Origin: an uncultured Spirochaetales bacterium
GTDB lineage: Bacteria > Spirochaetota > Spirochaetia > Sphaerochaetales > Sphaerochaetaceae
Direction of reading: 5' to 3'
Assembly: GCA_944388965.1 (NCBI GenBank)
Contig: CALXKL010000001.1
Location: forward strand, 62,001-126,000
DNA length: 64,000 bases
Made by a program: the position numbers and the translations under genes. Under the pieces are notes generated by a model. That model searched no databases. It had not been told where the DNA came from and was given only the letters and a program-made list of their open reading frames with translations. The stretch's first letter is position 1; the number at the start of each line of letters is the position of its first letter. Below, piece after piece: positions 25,015 to 34,417 of the stretch.

Positions 25015-26904
25015 ATGAGAGATGGATACATAAAGGTCGGCTCTGTGAGCCCTCATGTCATAGTCGCAGACACGGTCTCCAATGCCTGCAGGATCGTAGA
25101 ACTTGTCCGACAGGCGGAGGGGAAGGGCGTCAAGGTGCTTGTCTTCCCGGAGCTGAGCCTCACCGGCTATACGCTTGGGGACCTGGTGTTCTCACCTGAT
25201 CTCCTGCAGGGTGCCCTCAGGGCTCTGGAGAAGGTGTGCGAGGAGACACGGGAGCTGGATGCGCTGGCAGTGGTCGGCCTCCCGCTCCAGGACCGCGGCA
25301 AGCTGTACAACACCGCCGCCGTCATCCATCATGGCCGCGTCCTTGCATTCGTGCCGAAGACGAACATCCCCTCCTATGGCGAGTTCTACGAAGGCCGCTG
25401 GTACGAGGGCGCCTTCGATGGCATCAGGACGGTGAGGTTCGCCGACTACGACGTGCCGTTCGGCCGCGACATCATCATCCGCACTCCGCTTCCTTCGTCG
25501 TTCGCCTTGGCCGTGGAGCTGTGCGAGGACCTGTGGGTGCCGCAGAGTCCTTCCGTCTCCCACGCCATGGCCGGGGCCACCGTCATCGCCAACCTCTCTG
25601 CAAGCGACGAGCTGATCGGCAAGGACGACTACAGAAGGGACCTTGTGATGTTGCACAGCGCCCGGCTGATGTGCGGCTACATATATTCCAATGCAGGAGA
25701 AGGCGAGAGCAGCACCGACATGGTGTTCGCCGGTCACAGCATGATCGCCGAGGACGGCACCGTGCTCGCCGAGCAGATGCTTGCAGGGGAACGCATTCTC
25801 GTCAGCGAGATCGACACCTCGTACATCGCCAGCGAGAGGATGAAGCACACGACCTTCACAAGTACAGACGTCGGCTCCCATATGGAAGTATGGACCCGGT
25901 TCGACGAGTGCGAGACATACCTTACGCGTACATACCCCCGCTTCCCGTTCGTGCCGCATGACGAAGGCGAGGTGGCGAAGAGGGCCGAAAGGATAGTCAC
26001 GCTGCAGGCGCTGGGACTGAAGAAGCGTCTTGAGCACACCCGCTCTAAAGGAGCGGTCGTAGGGCTTTCCGGAGGTCTGGATTCGACCCTGGCGCTTCTT
26101 GTGACGGTCAGGGCCTTCGACATGCTGTCGCGCGACAGAAAGGACATTCTCGCCATCACGATGCCCTGCTTCGGCACCACGAAGCGCACCAGGAGCAATG
26201 CGGAGATCCTGGCCACGGCGCTCGGCGTCTCGTTCGAGGAGGTCGACATAACCGCATCCGTGAGAAGCCATTTCAAGGACATCGGGCAGAAGGAGGATGT
26301 GTACGACGTCACCTTCGAGAACGCGCAGGCCAGGGAGCGTACCCAAGTCCTCATGGACAAGGCCAACATGACGGGATCGCTTGTAATCGGTACGGGGGAC
26401 CTGTCCGAGCTTGCGCTTGGCTGGGCGACCTACAACGGCGACCATATGAGCATGTACGCGGTGAACGCCTCCGTTCCCAAGACCCTGGTGAGACATCTGG
26501 TGCACTGGTTCGCTTCGTGCGATGCCTCCTGCCACGACGTGCTTGAGGACATCCTCGACACCCCGGTTTCGCCGGAGCTGCTTCCCGCCAACGCGGACGG
26601 AACCATAGCACAGGTCACCGAGGACCTGGTCGGGCCGTATGAGCTTCACGACTTCTTCCTGTACTACTTCGTGCGTGCGTCGTTCACCAGGGAGAAGATA
26701 ATGAGAATCGCCTACAGGACGTTCGAGGGGGTCTACGACAGGGCTGTGGTCGACAGGTGGCTGGACAACTTCTTCCGGCGCTTCTTCAGCCAGCAGTTCA
26801 AGCGCTCCTGCCTGCCTGACGGTCCCAAGGTCGGCTCCGTGACGCTTTCCCCGCGTTCGGACTGGAGGATGCCCTCCGACGCCTCCTCAGCACTCTGGAG
26901 GTAG
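25015..26904 (+). CDS. nadE: Glutamine-dependent NAD+ synthetase
   Basis: Last step of NAD synthesis. 629 residues from the ATG at 25015; this start fits homologues that begin with a GFIKV-type strand (here MRDGYIKVGSVSP). An upstream in-frame ATG at 24946 with GGGAGAGG would add 23 residues. The nitrilase (glutaminase) domain has Glu46 (FPELSLTG), Lys115 (VPKTNIP) and Cys170 (ELCEDLW); the synthetase domain has the P-loop SGGLDS at 352-357 and GTGDLSELALGWATYNGDH. All catalytic residues are present. Its 3' end overlaps the convergent GNAT gene by 18 bp. Confidence 0.94.
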   Translation: MRDGYIKVGSVSPHVIVADTVSNACRIVELVRQAEGKGVKVLVFPELSLTGYTLGDLVFSPDLLQGALRALEKVCEETRELDALAVVGLPLQDRGKLYNTAAVIHHGRVLAFVPKTNIPSYGEFYEGRWYEGAFDGIRTVRFADYDVPFGRDIIIRTPLPSSFALAVELCEDLWVPQSPSVSHAMAGATVIANLSASDELIGKDDYRRDLVMLHSARLMCGYIYSNAGEGESSTDMVFAGHSMIAEDGTVLAEQMLAGERILVSEIDTSYIASERMKHTTFTSTDVGSHMEVWTRFDECETYLTRTYPRFPFVPHDEGEVAKRAERIVTLQALGLKKRLEHTRSKGAVVGLSGGLDSTLALLVTVRAFDMLSRDRKDILAITMPCFGTTKRTRSNAEILATALGVSFEEVDITASVRSHFKDIGQKEDVYDVTFENAQARERTQVLMDKANMTGSLVIGTGDLSELALGWATYNGDHMSMYAVNASVPKTLVRHLVHWFASCDASCHDVLEDILDTPVSPELLPANADGTIAQVTEDLVGPYELHDFFLYYFVRASFTREKIMRIAYRTFEGVYDRAVVDRWLDNFFRRFFSQQFKRSCLPDGPKVGSVTLSPRSDWRMPSDASSALWR

Positions 26905-27405
26905 CGTCAGGACCATGATGTCGAGATCCAGATGGCTGCCGTCCCTAAGCCTGAATGCGTCGGGAATGGTTCCACATCTTCTGAAACCGTACTTCCGATA
27001 GAGGCCTTCCGCCTTCGTGTTCCCGCTGACGACCTCCAGCTCGATCTGGGCATAGCCCATGTCCCTCGCCTGGGCGATTGCCGTGTCCAGCAGTGCAGAG
27101 CCTATGCCTTTCGACTGCCATTTCCGGGCTATTGAGATGGATAGCGATGCCCTGTGTCCCGTCTTGCAGCCGCCGCCTGCCGCACTTAGGTCGCACAGGC
27201 CGACGATTATGCCGTCCACGAATGCACCGATGAACAGCGACGATGCGTCTTCAAGCCTTCTTCTGATGAATGCACTCTCTTCTTCGGGCGTGAACGTGAA
27301 CTCGTCCGGGTAGCGGGCGAGGAACACGGATTCACCATAGATCCTCTTCATGAGACCGATTGTCGGTATGGCATCATCTGCAACGAGACTCCTGATGATG
27401 AGCAT
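26887..27405 (-). CDS. GNAT family N-acetyltransferase
   Basis: 172 residues. The acetyl-CoA site is ISIARKWQSKGIGSALLDTAI (Q/RxxGxG type), followed by the C-terminal GNTKAEGLYRKYGFRRCG segment typical of GNAT motif B. The N-terminal half (LMKRIYGESVFLARYPDEF) is like RimJ/RimL-type or PhnO-type acetyltransferases. The substrate is unknown. AGGA lies seven bases before the ATG. Convergent with, and overlapping, nadE. Confidence 0.85.
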   Translation of the reverse strand: MLIIRSLVADDAIPTIGLMKRIYGESVFLARYPDEFTFTPEEESAFIRRRLEDASSLFIGAFVDGIIVGLCDLSAAGGGCKTGHRASLSISIARKWQSKGIGSALLDTAIAQARDMGYAQIELEVVSGNTKAEGLYRKYGFRRCGTIPDAFRLRDGSHLDLDIMVLTLPPEC

Positions 27406-27512
27406 GGTGCCGTCCTGAAGTTCAGTGTCCGTTCTTGCGCCTTCATGAAGATGATCATATCACACAGGTACGGCTGTCTCAACATCTGCGAATCTGATAG
27501 ACTGGAGTGGTG

Positions 27513-28277
27513 ATGAAAGTGACATTCCTCGGAACGGGGACGAGCCATGGGATTCCCGTGATCGGCTGCCATTGCGACGTGTGCATGAGCGGCAACCCCA
27601 GAGACAAGAGATACAGGTCCGCCATCATGGTGGAGGAGAACGGATCGAGGATCGTGGTCGACACCGGCTACGAGTTCCGTCTCCAGATGCTCAGGGAGGG
27701 TGTGGACAATGTCGATGCAGTCCTGTACACCCATTCGCATTCGGACCATCTTTCCGGCATAGACGACCTGAGGGTGTTCTCGCAGAAGCGGAACATGACG
27801 ATATATTCCAACCGTCCGACTCTTGAGTACATAGAGAAGCACTACAGCTACGCATTCGACACACATGGCTTTCCCGGAACGCCGCATCTGAGCGCAGTGG
27901 AGCTCGAACCTTTGAAGGAGGTCGAGATAGCAGGCATCAGGGTGATGCCTCTTCCCGTGGAGCATGGGCGTGTGACACATATGCCCATATACGGCTACAG
28001 GTTCGGCTCCTTTGCATACATCACCGACTGCACGTTCATTGCGGACGAGGTGTATGAAGCCCTTCGCGGGGTCGAGACGCTGGCGATCGGTGCCCTTCGC
28101 GGGCGTGTCCATGGGGCCCACTTCTCGTTCGAGGAGGCCCATGAAGCTGGACGCAGGATAGGGGCAAGGCGCATCTATTTCACCCATATCAACCATGAGA
28201 CATGCTATGATGAGATAGATTCGCTCTACGATGATGCATGGTCGGCCTACGACGGGCTGAAGCTGGAGGTCAACTGA
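27513..28277 (+). CDS. MBL-fold metallohydrolase, PhnP-like
   Basis: 254 residues from the ATG at 27513 (two in-frame GTGs lie just upstream). MKVTFLGTGTSHGIPVIGCHCDVC is the typical N-terminus of PhnP and related phosphodiesterases, the metal motif is THSHSDHLSGID, and further ligands are in PVEHG, YITDCTF and THINHE. PhnP hydrolyses cyclic phosphodiesters; no phn genes are near, so a general phosphodiesterase is the safest call. polA starts at the next base after the stop. Confidence 0.85.
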   Translation: MKVTFLGTGTSHGIPVIGCHCDVCMSGNPRDKRYRSAIMVEENGSRIVVDTGYEFRLQMLREGVDNVDAVLYTHSHSDHLSGIDDLRVFSQKRNMTIYSNRPTLEYIEKHYSYAFDTHGFPGTPHLSAVELEPLKEVEIAGIRVMPLPVEHGRVTHMPIYGYRFGSFAYITDCTFIADEVYEALRGVETLAIGALRGRVHGAHFSFEEAHEAGRRIGARRIYFTHINHETCYDEIDSLYDDAWSAYDGLKLEVN

Positions 28278-31178
28278 ATGGCAGGCGACGATCTTTTCAC
28301 TGCGGACGAGCTCGACCAGGAGAAGCTGGCTTCCCAGGTACGCGAGGCAAATGGGAAGACAGATGCGGACAAGGAGCCGGTCAAGGCGGTGCAGGAAGCG
28401 CCGCTGACCGGAAGGAAGCTGTACATCGTCGACGGCTATTCGCTCATATACCGCAGCTATTTCGCGTTTCTCACCCATCCGCTGACGGACGGGCAGGGGA
28501 ACAACATATCGGCGTTCTTCGGCTTCTTCAACACCGTGTTCATGCTGATCCGCGAGTACGAGTTCGACTACTTCGTGATTGCCATGGACAGCAGGGGTCC
28601 CACGTTCAGGCACCGGATGTACCCCGAGTACAAGGCCAACAGGGAGGCCGCTCCGCAGGACCTGCATGCCCAGGTGCCGCTGATCATGGATGCACTCGAG
28701 AAGCTCAACATCCCATATATCGCAAGGGAGGGCTATGAGGCGGACGACCTGATCGCCACGCTTGCATCGAACGCCTCCAGAATTGGCATAGAGACCGTCA
28801 TGGTCACCGGCGACAAGGACCTTCTCCAGCTGGTGGACGACAGGGTGAAGGCCTTGAGGCCCCCGAAGAAGAACCAGCCCAGGTACACGCTGTTCGGCAC
28901 AGACGAGGTCTTCCAGGAGTTCGGCATCCGCCCGTCACAGATCGTCGACTATCTGTCCATCCTTGGCGACTCTTCCGACAACGTGCCCGGCGTCAAGGGC
29001 ATAGGCGAGAAGGGTGCCGTGAAGCTGCTGGAGGAATACGTCTCCCTCGACGGGATCTACAGGCATCTCGATTCTCTATCCAAGGGACTGAAGGCGAAGC
29101 TGGAGGAGGGGCGCGAGAGCGCATACCTGTCGAAGCGGCTGGTCGAGCTGAAGAGCGACGTGTTCACCCTGGAGACCTTCGACCGTCCCGACTTCCTCGT
29201 CAGCACGATCGACTACCAGGGTGCCGTGGACGTGTTCAGACGACATAACTGCATGTCGCTTGCCAAGACGGCGTCCGCCATGGCAACGAAGGAAGGCGGT
29301 GGTACTCATGAAGCGAAGACGGACCAGACGCATCCCGACGACAAAGATGGAGGAGCGATGGCGGACGTCACCAAGGACGAGAGCCTTCTCGGACTTGGGG
29401 ATTACGCGCTGCTGACCGACGTGAAGACAATAGCCGCCTACTTCGAGGAGGCACGCCGCAGCGGAGGCGTCATCGCGTTCGACACCGAGACGACGGGACT
29501 CGATCCCAGGGAGAGCACGCTGGTCGGCTTCTCCTTCTGCTATGCGAGGAAAAAGGCGTTCTACTGTCCGTTGACGGCCCAGGGGAAGGAGTATCTGGAC
29601 AGGGCTGACGTCGTCTCGCTGTTCAACGACTGGTTCTCCTGTGGAAAGCTGCGCATCGTCGGACAGAACCTCAAGTTCGACCTGCAGGTCCTCAGGAGCA
29701 TGGGCGTGGACGGCTTCCAGATCGAGGCCGACACCATGATCTATGCATGGCTGCTGGACTCTTCCGCCCCTTCATACAATCTGGAGGCGCTTGCTCTGCG
29801 CTATCTGGCATACGAGGCGATTCCGTTCGACGACATCGTTCCAAAGGGACAGGACTTCTCGGCCGTCGACGTCGAAACCGCCTGCCGATATTCGGCTGAG
29901 GACAGCGACCTTGCATACAGACTGTACCTGCATCTGGGCGCCGAGCTTGGCAAGCGTGACCTGATGAAGGTCTTCAGTACATATGAAAGGCCTCTGATCC
30001 CGATACTTGCCGACATGGAGGATGCCGGTGTCATGCTCGACGCCGCGTTCATGAAGGAACTGGATGGCAGACTGTCGGCCAGACAGGAGGAGTACGAGGC
30101 CCGCATAAAGGCCGAAGCCGGGCATGAGTTCAATGTGAACTCCACACAGCAGCTTGCCCATGTGCTGTTCGAGGAGCTTGGCCTGCACGCCGGAAAGCGT
30201 ACGCAGCGCGGCTATTCCACCGCGACCGATACGCTGGAGACGCTCAGAGGTGAGCATCCGATCATCGACGACATCCTGGGCTACCGTGCCGTGACCAAGC
30301 TGCTGAGCACTTATGTCGACACTCTTCCCATGATGTGTGACAGGGAAGGGCGCATACACACCTCGTTCCTCCAGACCGGGACCGCGACCGGCAGGCTCTC
30401 CAGCAGGAATCCCAATCTGCAGAACATCCCGATAAGAAGCGAGGACGGCCGCATGATAAGACTGGCCTTCATCGCATCGCCCGGCTGCAGGTTCCTGTCC
30501 GCGGACTATTCGCAGATCGAGCTGGTCGTGCTAGCCCATGTCTCCGGCGACACGGAGCTCAGGAGGGCCTTCATCGAAGGCGGCGATGTCCACAGGTATA
30601 CGGCGAGCCTCATCTTCGACAAGGACGTCGACGAGATAGAGGCCGGAGAGAGGCGGATAGCCAAGACGATCAACTTCGGCATCATGTACGGGATGTCGCC
30701 TTTCAGACTCTCCAACGAGCTGGGCATCTCCCGCGCGGATGCGAAGACGTTCATCGACCGCTACTTCGAGCGCTACGGACAGGTCCGGACCTATGTCGAC
30801 GCGGTCGTGAAGGGAGCGGAGGAGAAGGGCTTCGTCTCCACGCTGGGCGGTCATTTACGCAGCGTGCCTGGAATCAACAGCAGGAACAAGACGGTCAAGG
30901 CGGCCGCGGAGCGTGTGGCGCTGAACACCATAATCCAGGGCTCGGCTGCAGAGCTGATGAAGAAGGCGATGGCGTCAATCGCCAATGCGCTGAAGGAGGG
31001 CGGCTACAGGACCCGCATGCTGCTTCAGGTGCATGACGAGCTCATCTTCGAGGTTCCGGATGACGAGCTGGATGACATACGGCAGCTCGTGAGACGTCTG
31101 ATGGAGGGGGTGGAGACGCTCTCCGTGCCGCTTCGTGTCGGCATAGAGGACTCCGTCCGCTGGGGGGATATGCACTGA
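28278..31178 (+). CDS. polA: DNA polymerase I
   Basis: 966 residues with three domains: 5'-3' exonuclease after a 45-residue acidic extension (LYIVDGYSLIYRSYFAF, GYEADDLIATLA, GDKDLLQLV), 3'-5' proofreading domain with DxE at Asp402/Glu404 (FDTETTGLD) and SAEDSDLAY, and the polymerase with motif A ADYSQIELV (Asp743), the O-helix RRIAKTINFGIMYGM and motif C VHDELIF (Asp920). Proofreading residues look intact. A charged linker rich in Lys, Glu and Asp joins the exonuclease domains. Okazaki fragment processing and repair. Confidence 0.97.
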   Translation: MAGDDLFTADELDQEKLASQVREANGKTDADKEPVKAVQEAPLTGRKLYIVDGYSLIYRSYFAFLTHPLTDGQGNNISAFFGFFNTVFMLIREYEFDYFVIAMDSRGPTFRHRMYPEYKANREAAPQDLHAQVPLIMDALEKLNIPYIAREGYEADDLIATLASNASRIGIETVMVTGDKDLLQLVDDRVKALRPPKKNQPRYTLFGTDEVFQEFGIRPSQIVDYLSILGDSSDNVPGVKGIGEKGAVKLLEEYVSLDGIYRHLDSLSKGLKAKLEEGRESAYLSKRLVELKSDVFTLETFDRPDFLVSTIDYQGAVDVFRRHNCMSLAKTASAMATKEGGGTHEAKTDQTHPDDKDGGAMADVTKDESLLGLGDYALLTDVKTIAAYFEEARRSGGVIAFDTETTGLDPRESTLVGFSFCYARKKAFYCPLTAQGKEYLDRADVVSLFNDWFSCGKLRIVGQNLKFDLQVLRSMGVDGFQIEADTMIYAWLLDSSAPSYNLEALALRYLAYEAIPFDDIVPKGQDFSAVDVETACRYSAEDSDLAYRLYLHLGAELGKRDLMKVFSTYERPLIPILADMEDAGVMLDAAFMKELDGRLSARQEEYEARIKAEAGHEFNVNSTQQLAHVLFEELGLHAGKRTQRGYSTATDTLETLRGEHPIIDDILGYRAVTKLLSTYVDTLPMMCDREGRIHTSFLQTGTATGRLSSRNPNLQNIPIRSEDGRMIRLAFIASPGCRFLSADYSQIELVVLAHVSGDTELRRAFIEGGDVHRYTASLIFDKDVDEIEAGERRIAKTINFGIMYGMSPFRLSNELGISRADAKTFIDRYFERYGQVRTYVDAVVKGAEEKGFVSTLGGHLRSVPGINSRNKTVKAAAERVALNTIIQGSAAELMKKAMASIANALKEGGYRTRMLLQVHDELIFEVPDDELDDIRQLVRRLMEGVETLSVPLRVGIEDSVRWGDMH

Positions 31179-31179
31179 T

Positions 31180-31773
31180 ATGGTCACAGGACTTGTCGGA
31201 AAGAGCTGTGCAGGCAAGGACATCGCGGCGGACTATTTCGCATCGAAGGGGATCGCGGTGGTCGATGTGGATGCGCTGGGGCACGAGGCCCTGGCGGCGA
31301 ATGTCGACAGGATCGTCGAGGCATTCGGCCACGAGGTCCTGGATGGAAACGGTGCCGTGGACAGGAAGAGGCTGGGTGCCATGGTGTTTTCCGACAAGGA
31401 CAGGCTGGAGAGGCTTGATGGCATAAGCCATCCCTGGATGAGGGAGCGCGTGGTCTCCTTCGTCGCCGCGCATCCCGTGTGCATGATAAACTGCGCCCTT
31501 CTGGAGAAGATGGACCTGGTCGGCCTGTGTGACGAGATACTCTTCTTCCATGCCCCGCTTGAGGTCAGGACCAGGAGGGCCATGAAGAGGGACGGCATCA
31601 GCCAGGAGACCTTCCTCATGAGGGACCGCAGCCAGAAGGACATCGGGAGCACCCTCTTCGAATGTGGAAAGAGGGTCGTCACCATTCTCAACGACAGCGA
31701 TCTGGAACATCTTTATCGACAACTGGAATTCTATTATGATACACTGATAGGTAGAGGTTACGTTCATGGGTAA
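31180..31773 (+). CDS. coaE: Dephospho-CoA kinase
   Basis: Final step of CoA synthesis. 197 residues. The P-loop is GLVGKSCAGKD (unusual, against GLTGGIGSGKS in most), followed by VVDVDALGHEAL, the DGISHPWMRE segment and LFFHAPLEVRTRRAMKRDG, which are the CoaE substrate and lid motifs. The start is two bases after the polA stop, and the end overlaps the next gene by eight bases, so the genes are translated together. Confidence 0.88.
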   Translation: MVTGLVGKSCAGKDIAADYFASKGIAVVDVDALGHEALAANVDRIVEAFGHEVLDGNGAVDRKRLGAMVFSDKDRLERLDGISHPWMRERVVSFVAAHPVCMINCALLEKMDLVGLCDEILFFHAPLEVRTRRAMKRDGISQETFLMRDRSQKDIGSTLFECGKRVVTILNDSDLEHLYRQLEFYYDTLIGRGYVHG

Positions 31774-32665
31774 GTCGACTCGTATTGTTTTGTTGAGCGT
31801 CACGGCCGTCCTGGCCATAGCAGTCTTCCTCGTCCTGTGGACGGTACGACCCGGCAGCGACAGCGCGCTGCTCGAGCAGGCACGCTCAAGACAGACCCAG
31901 GGTCTTGTCGATGTGACCGGTGAGGTCGACTACGACGTGATCGCGGACGAGCTCATGGCCGACGAGGACTTCATGAACATGGTCGCCTCCGCAGTGGACG
32001 TCGACCAGGAGGCGGCTGTGGACGACGAGACCGTCCGCAGGATCGCCGACGAGGCCATACAGGCCTATGTCGATGCGAACATGGACGAGCTGTATGCGAT
32101 CGTCGACGGACGCATCCAGGCATATGTGGATGAAAACATGGATGTGCTCGACTCCATGATCGATACCGCGATCCAGGACTACGTCGATGCCAACTACGAC
32201 ACGCTCATGTCCCTCATAGCCCAGCAGGTCGCGCTCGAGAGCGTCGACGAGGCCGCCCTCGCCGATGCGCTTGTCGAGCCTGTCAGCCAGAAGATCCTTG
32301 CCGATGTCCAGGCATACGTGGACACGATCGACGTCGAGGCCATAGTCGCCGGCATAGAGGAGCAGGTCGAGACCTATGTCCAGTCCGTCTTCGCCCAGGC
32401 TAACGCCTACACCGATGAGCAGGTTGCATCCATCAGGGATGCGGTCATGGACAGCGACGAGGTCCGCAGTCTCGTGGACGGCCTGGAGAAGCGCATCCTC
32501 GACGAGGTCGACTCGCGCATAGAGGACAGCGCCATGAGAAGGGTCGTGTCCATCCCCGACTTCGAGGCGAGCCCGGTCGTGACCAGCGAGGACGACTACT
32601 CCTCTGTCAGGGAGGCCGAGAGGCAGGGAGCGATCCAGAGCCTGCTGAACGCGCTTTCGAACTGA
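31766..32665 (+). CDS. Acidic membrane-anchored protein with three 19-residue repeats, unknown function
   Basis: 299 residues. One N-terminal membrane helix (IVLLSVTAVLAIAVFLVLW), then a strongly acidic, mostly helical body. Residues 98-116, 117-135 and 136-154 are three tandem 19-residue repeats of the type IQAYVDANMDELYAIVDGR, and further AYVD units appear about residues 190-230. It overlaps coaE, so it is expressed with polA-coaE. The topology suggests a periplasmic coiled or filamentous rod anchored to the inner membrane. No family recognised. Confidence 0.7.
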   Translation: MGKSTRIVLLSVTAVLAIAVFLVLWTVRPGSDSALLEQARSRQTQGLVDVTGEVDYDVIADELMADEDFMNMVASAVDVDQEAAVDDETVRRIADEAIQAYVDANMDELYAIVDGRIQAYVDENMDVLDSMIDTAIQDYVDANYDTLMSLIAQQVALESVDEAALADALVEPVSQKILADVQAYVDTIDVEAIVAGIEEQVETYVQSVFAQANAYTDEQVASIRDAVMDSDEVRSLVDGLEKRILDEVDSRIEDSAMRRVVSIPDFEASPVVTSEDDYSSVREAERQGAIQSLLNALSN

Positions 32666-32695
32666 TCCTTCAGAAAACCATAAGTGAATGCAAAG

Positions 32696-32717
32696 TGGCC
32701 GTCCGTGAGGGCGGCCA
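32696..32717. terminator. Hairpin between convergent genes
   Basis: TGGCCGTCC (32696-32704) pairs with GGGCGGCCA (32709-32717) with one GU pair and a GTGA loop. It separates the acidic protein gene from the radical SAM gene. Confidence 0.6.
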
Positions 32718-32737
32718 TCGTCATGTCTTGGGAGGTG

Positions 32738-33763
32738 TCAGACCTTCGGGTACCTTCTCTTTCCGCCATCCAGCGTCGAGAAGACGTAGTATCCGTCCTC
32801 TTCGCCGACGAGATGGTCCTTCGTGAGTATGACCTTTCCTCCGCCCTCCGGCAGGTCGATGGTGTACTGGGGCATGGCAAGACCGGACAGGCGCCTTCTC
32901 AGCTCCTGCTCGATCTCGAGGCCCCTGGCAACCGGCACCCTCAGGTGCGCCGTTCCTCCGACCAGGTCGCATTGGAAGAGGTAGTACGGCTTTATCCTGC
33001 TGTACAGGAGCCGTACGCACAGGTCCTCGAGTATGTCGGCATCATCGTTCACGCCCCTGAGAAGGACGCTCTGGTTGAAGGCGGGGATTCCCAGGGCCAG
33101 GAAACGTCCGACCGCCCGGATGCTCTCGTCTGTGAGCTCGCGCGGATGGTTGAACTGCGTCAGCAGGAGGAAGGGCCCTCCATGGTCATGTCTTGCGATG
33201 ATCTCCATCAGTTCGTCGTCGAAGCGGGAGGGACAGCTTGCAACGGCTCTGGTGCACAGACGTATGACCAGGTCCTCTCTGCATGACCTGAGCGTGGAGA
33301 AGAGTCTGTCCAGCTTTGCATTGGAGAGCGTGAACAGATCCCCACCGGTCAGCAACAGCTCGTATATCTCCCGGTGTCCGGCAAGGTACTCTGCGGCCCT
33401 GTCGATCTCCTCGTCGCCTATGGGACCCGTGTCGGTTCCGGTGAAGCGGCGCCTGAAACAATGGCGGCAGTATGAGAAGCAGCGGTCGGTCGTCAGGAGC
33501 GCGGCCCTGTGGCCGTAGCGGTGTATCAGACGTCCGGTGACCGAATGGTCCACCTCCGCAAGAGGGTCCAGGGAGTCGTCGATGTCGCATTCCATGCACT
33601 GGGGCACGAACTGGCGCCTTATCGGGTCGTCCTCCTCGTCCTGCATGAGATCTGCCAGATGGTCGGATATCAGCAGGGGGAGCGAGGAGGGCGAGTCGAA
33701 CCACTTCGCCTCGTCGGCTGTCAGATGTATCCGTTCTTCAAGAGCGCTGCGTGATGAGATCAT
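32738..33763 (-). CDS. KamA/EpmB-family radical SAM protein (lysine 2,3-aminomutase-like)
   Basis: 341 residues from the ATG at 33763. The radical SAM cluster motif is CFSYCRHC, followed by RRRFTG, the LLTGGDLFTL segment, FLLLTQFNHPRELTDE and LLRGVNDDADILEDL, all as in KamA/EpmB. PYYLFQCDLVGGTAHLRVP holds the PLP/lysine region. EpmB modifies elongation factor P with EpmA; no epmA or efp is visible. An ATG at 33817 would add 18 residues, but the promoter TTGACC...TATAAG puts the start site near 33815, favouring 33763. Confidence 0.85.
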   Translation of the reverse strand: MISSRSALEERIHLTADEAKWFDSPSSLPLLISDHLADLMQDEEDDPIRRQFVPQCMECDIDDSLDPLAEVDHSVTGRLIHRYGHRAALLTTDRCFSYCRHCFRRRFTGTDTGPIGDEEIDRAAEYLAGHREIYELLLTGGDLFTLSNAKLDRLFSTLRSCREDLVIRLCTRAVASCPSRFDDELMEIIARHDHGGPFLLLTQFNHPRELTDESIRAVGRFLALGIPAFNQSVLLRGVNDDADILEDLCVRLLYSRIKPYYLFQCDLVGGTAHLRVPVARGLEIEQELRRRLSGLAMPQYTIDLPEGGGKVILTKDHLVGEEDGYYVFSTLDGGKRRYPKV

Positions 33764-33821
33764 TTTCTTCGTCGTATGTCCGGCCGGAAGTGCCGCACCG
33801 TATGCCGCACCCGCCATAGAG

Positions 33822-33851
33822 CTTATAGCGCTTCTTCGTCACTGAGGTCAA
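33822..33851 (-). promoter_or_regulatory. Promoter of the KamA-family gene
   Basis: Minus strand TTGACC (33851-33846), 18-bp spacer, TATAAG (33827-33822). It overlaps the end of the upstream GNAT gene. Confidence 0.5.
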
Positions 33852-34345
33852 TGCGATTCTTCCATCCGCTCGTATGCGATGCGCGGGCTTCCGTCGTCGG
33901 TGTATATGGTTCCGGCTTTCCTGAAGCCGTTCTTCTCCAGCAGATGTCTCATGATCACGTTCTTCTCGTGGGTGTCTATTCGTATGTAGCGGCAGAAGGC
34001 GCATGTGTAGTCGAGCGCGGCGGCAAGGAGGCCCGAGATCGTTCCGTCCTGCGCTATGCGGTGGATCACCGCATATGGTTCGTCGTACATCCACCCGCCG
34101 TTCTCTATTACGTGATACGTGTGGTCGTCCTCCAGTGCCATGTAGAAAGTGCCATGGATGATGCCGTCCTCGCCGAGCACCTTGTAAGTGCAGCCTTTCG
34201 CGATGCACCGCTCTACCAGAATGCGCTGCGGATAGCCGTTCGTCCACTGTCCGTCGTTGCCGCTTTCGCGCATGATTCTCCGGGCCTTGGCGAATATGTC
34301 CATCAGCACATCGACATCATCTGCATTTGCTCTTTCAATTTCCAT
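33848..34345 (-). CDS. GNAT family N-acetyltransferase
   Basis: 165 residues from the ATG at 34345 with GGTG upstream. The segment LDYTCAFCRYIRIDTHEKNVIMRHLLEKNGFRKAG is split over the GNAT acetyl-CoA site and the C-terminal strand. The central MALEDDHTYHVIENGGWM is typical of YopM-free, small-molecule GNATs. The substrate is unknown. The frame continues open upstream on the minus strand, but that part is the shadow of the FGGY-like gene. TATAAG lies nine bases before the ATG. Confidence 0.8.
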   Translation of the reverse strand: MEIERANADDVDVLMDIFAKARRIMRESGNDGQWTNGYPQRILVERCIAKGCTYKVLGEDGIIHGTFYMALEDDHTYHVIENGGWMYDEPYAVIHRIAQDGTISGLLAAALDYTCAFCRYIRIDTHEKNVIMRHLLEKNGFRKAGTIYTDDGSPRIAYERMEESH

Positions 34346-34417
34346 GGACACCATCTTATACTTTATCCTGTGGATGCTGTAGTCATCCCAGGGAAAAAGG
34401 TGTAGCGGAGGTGAATC

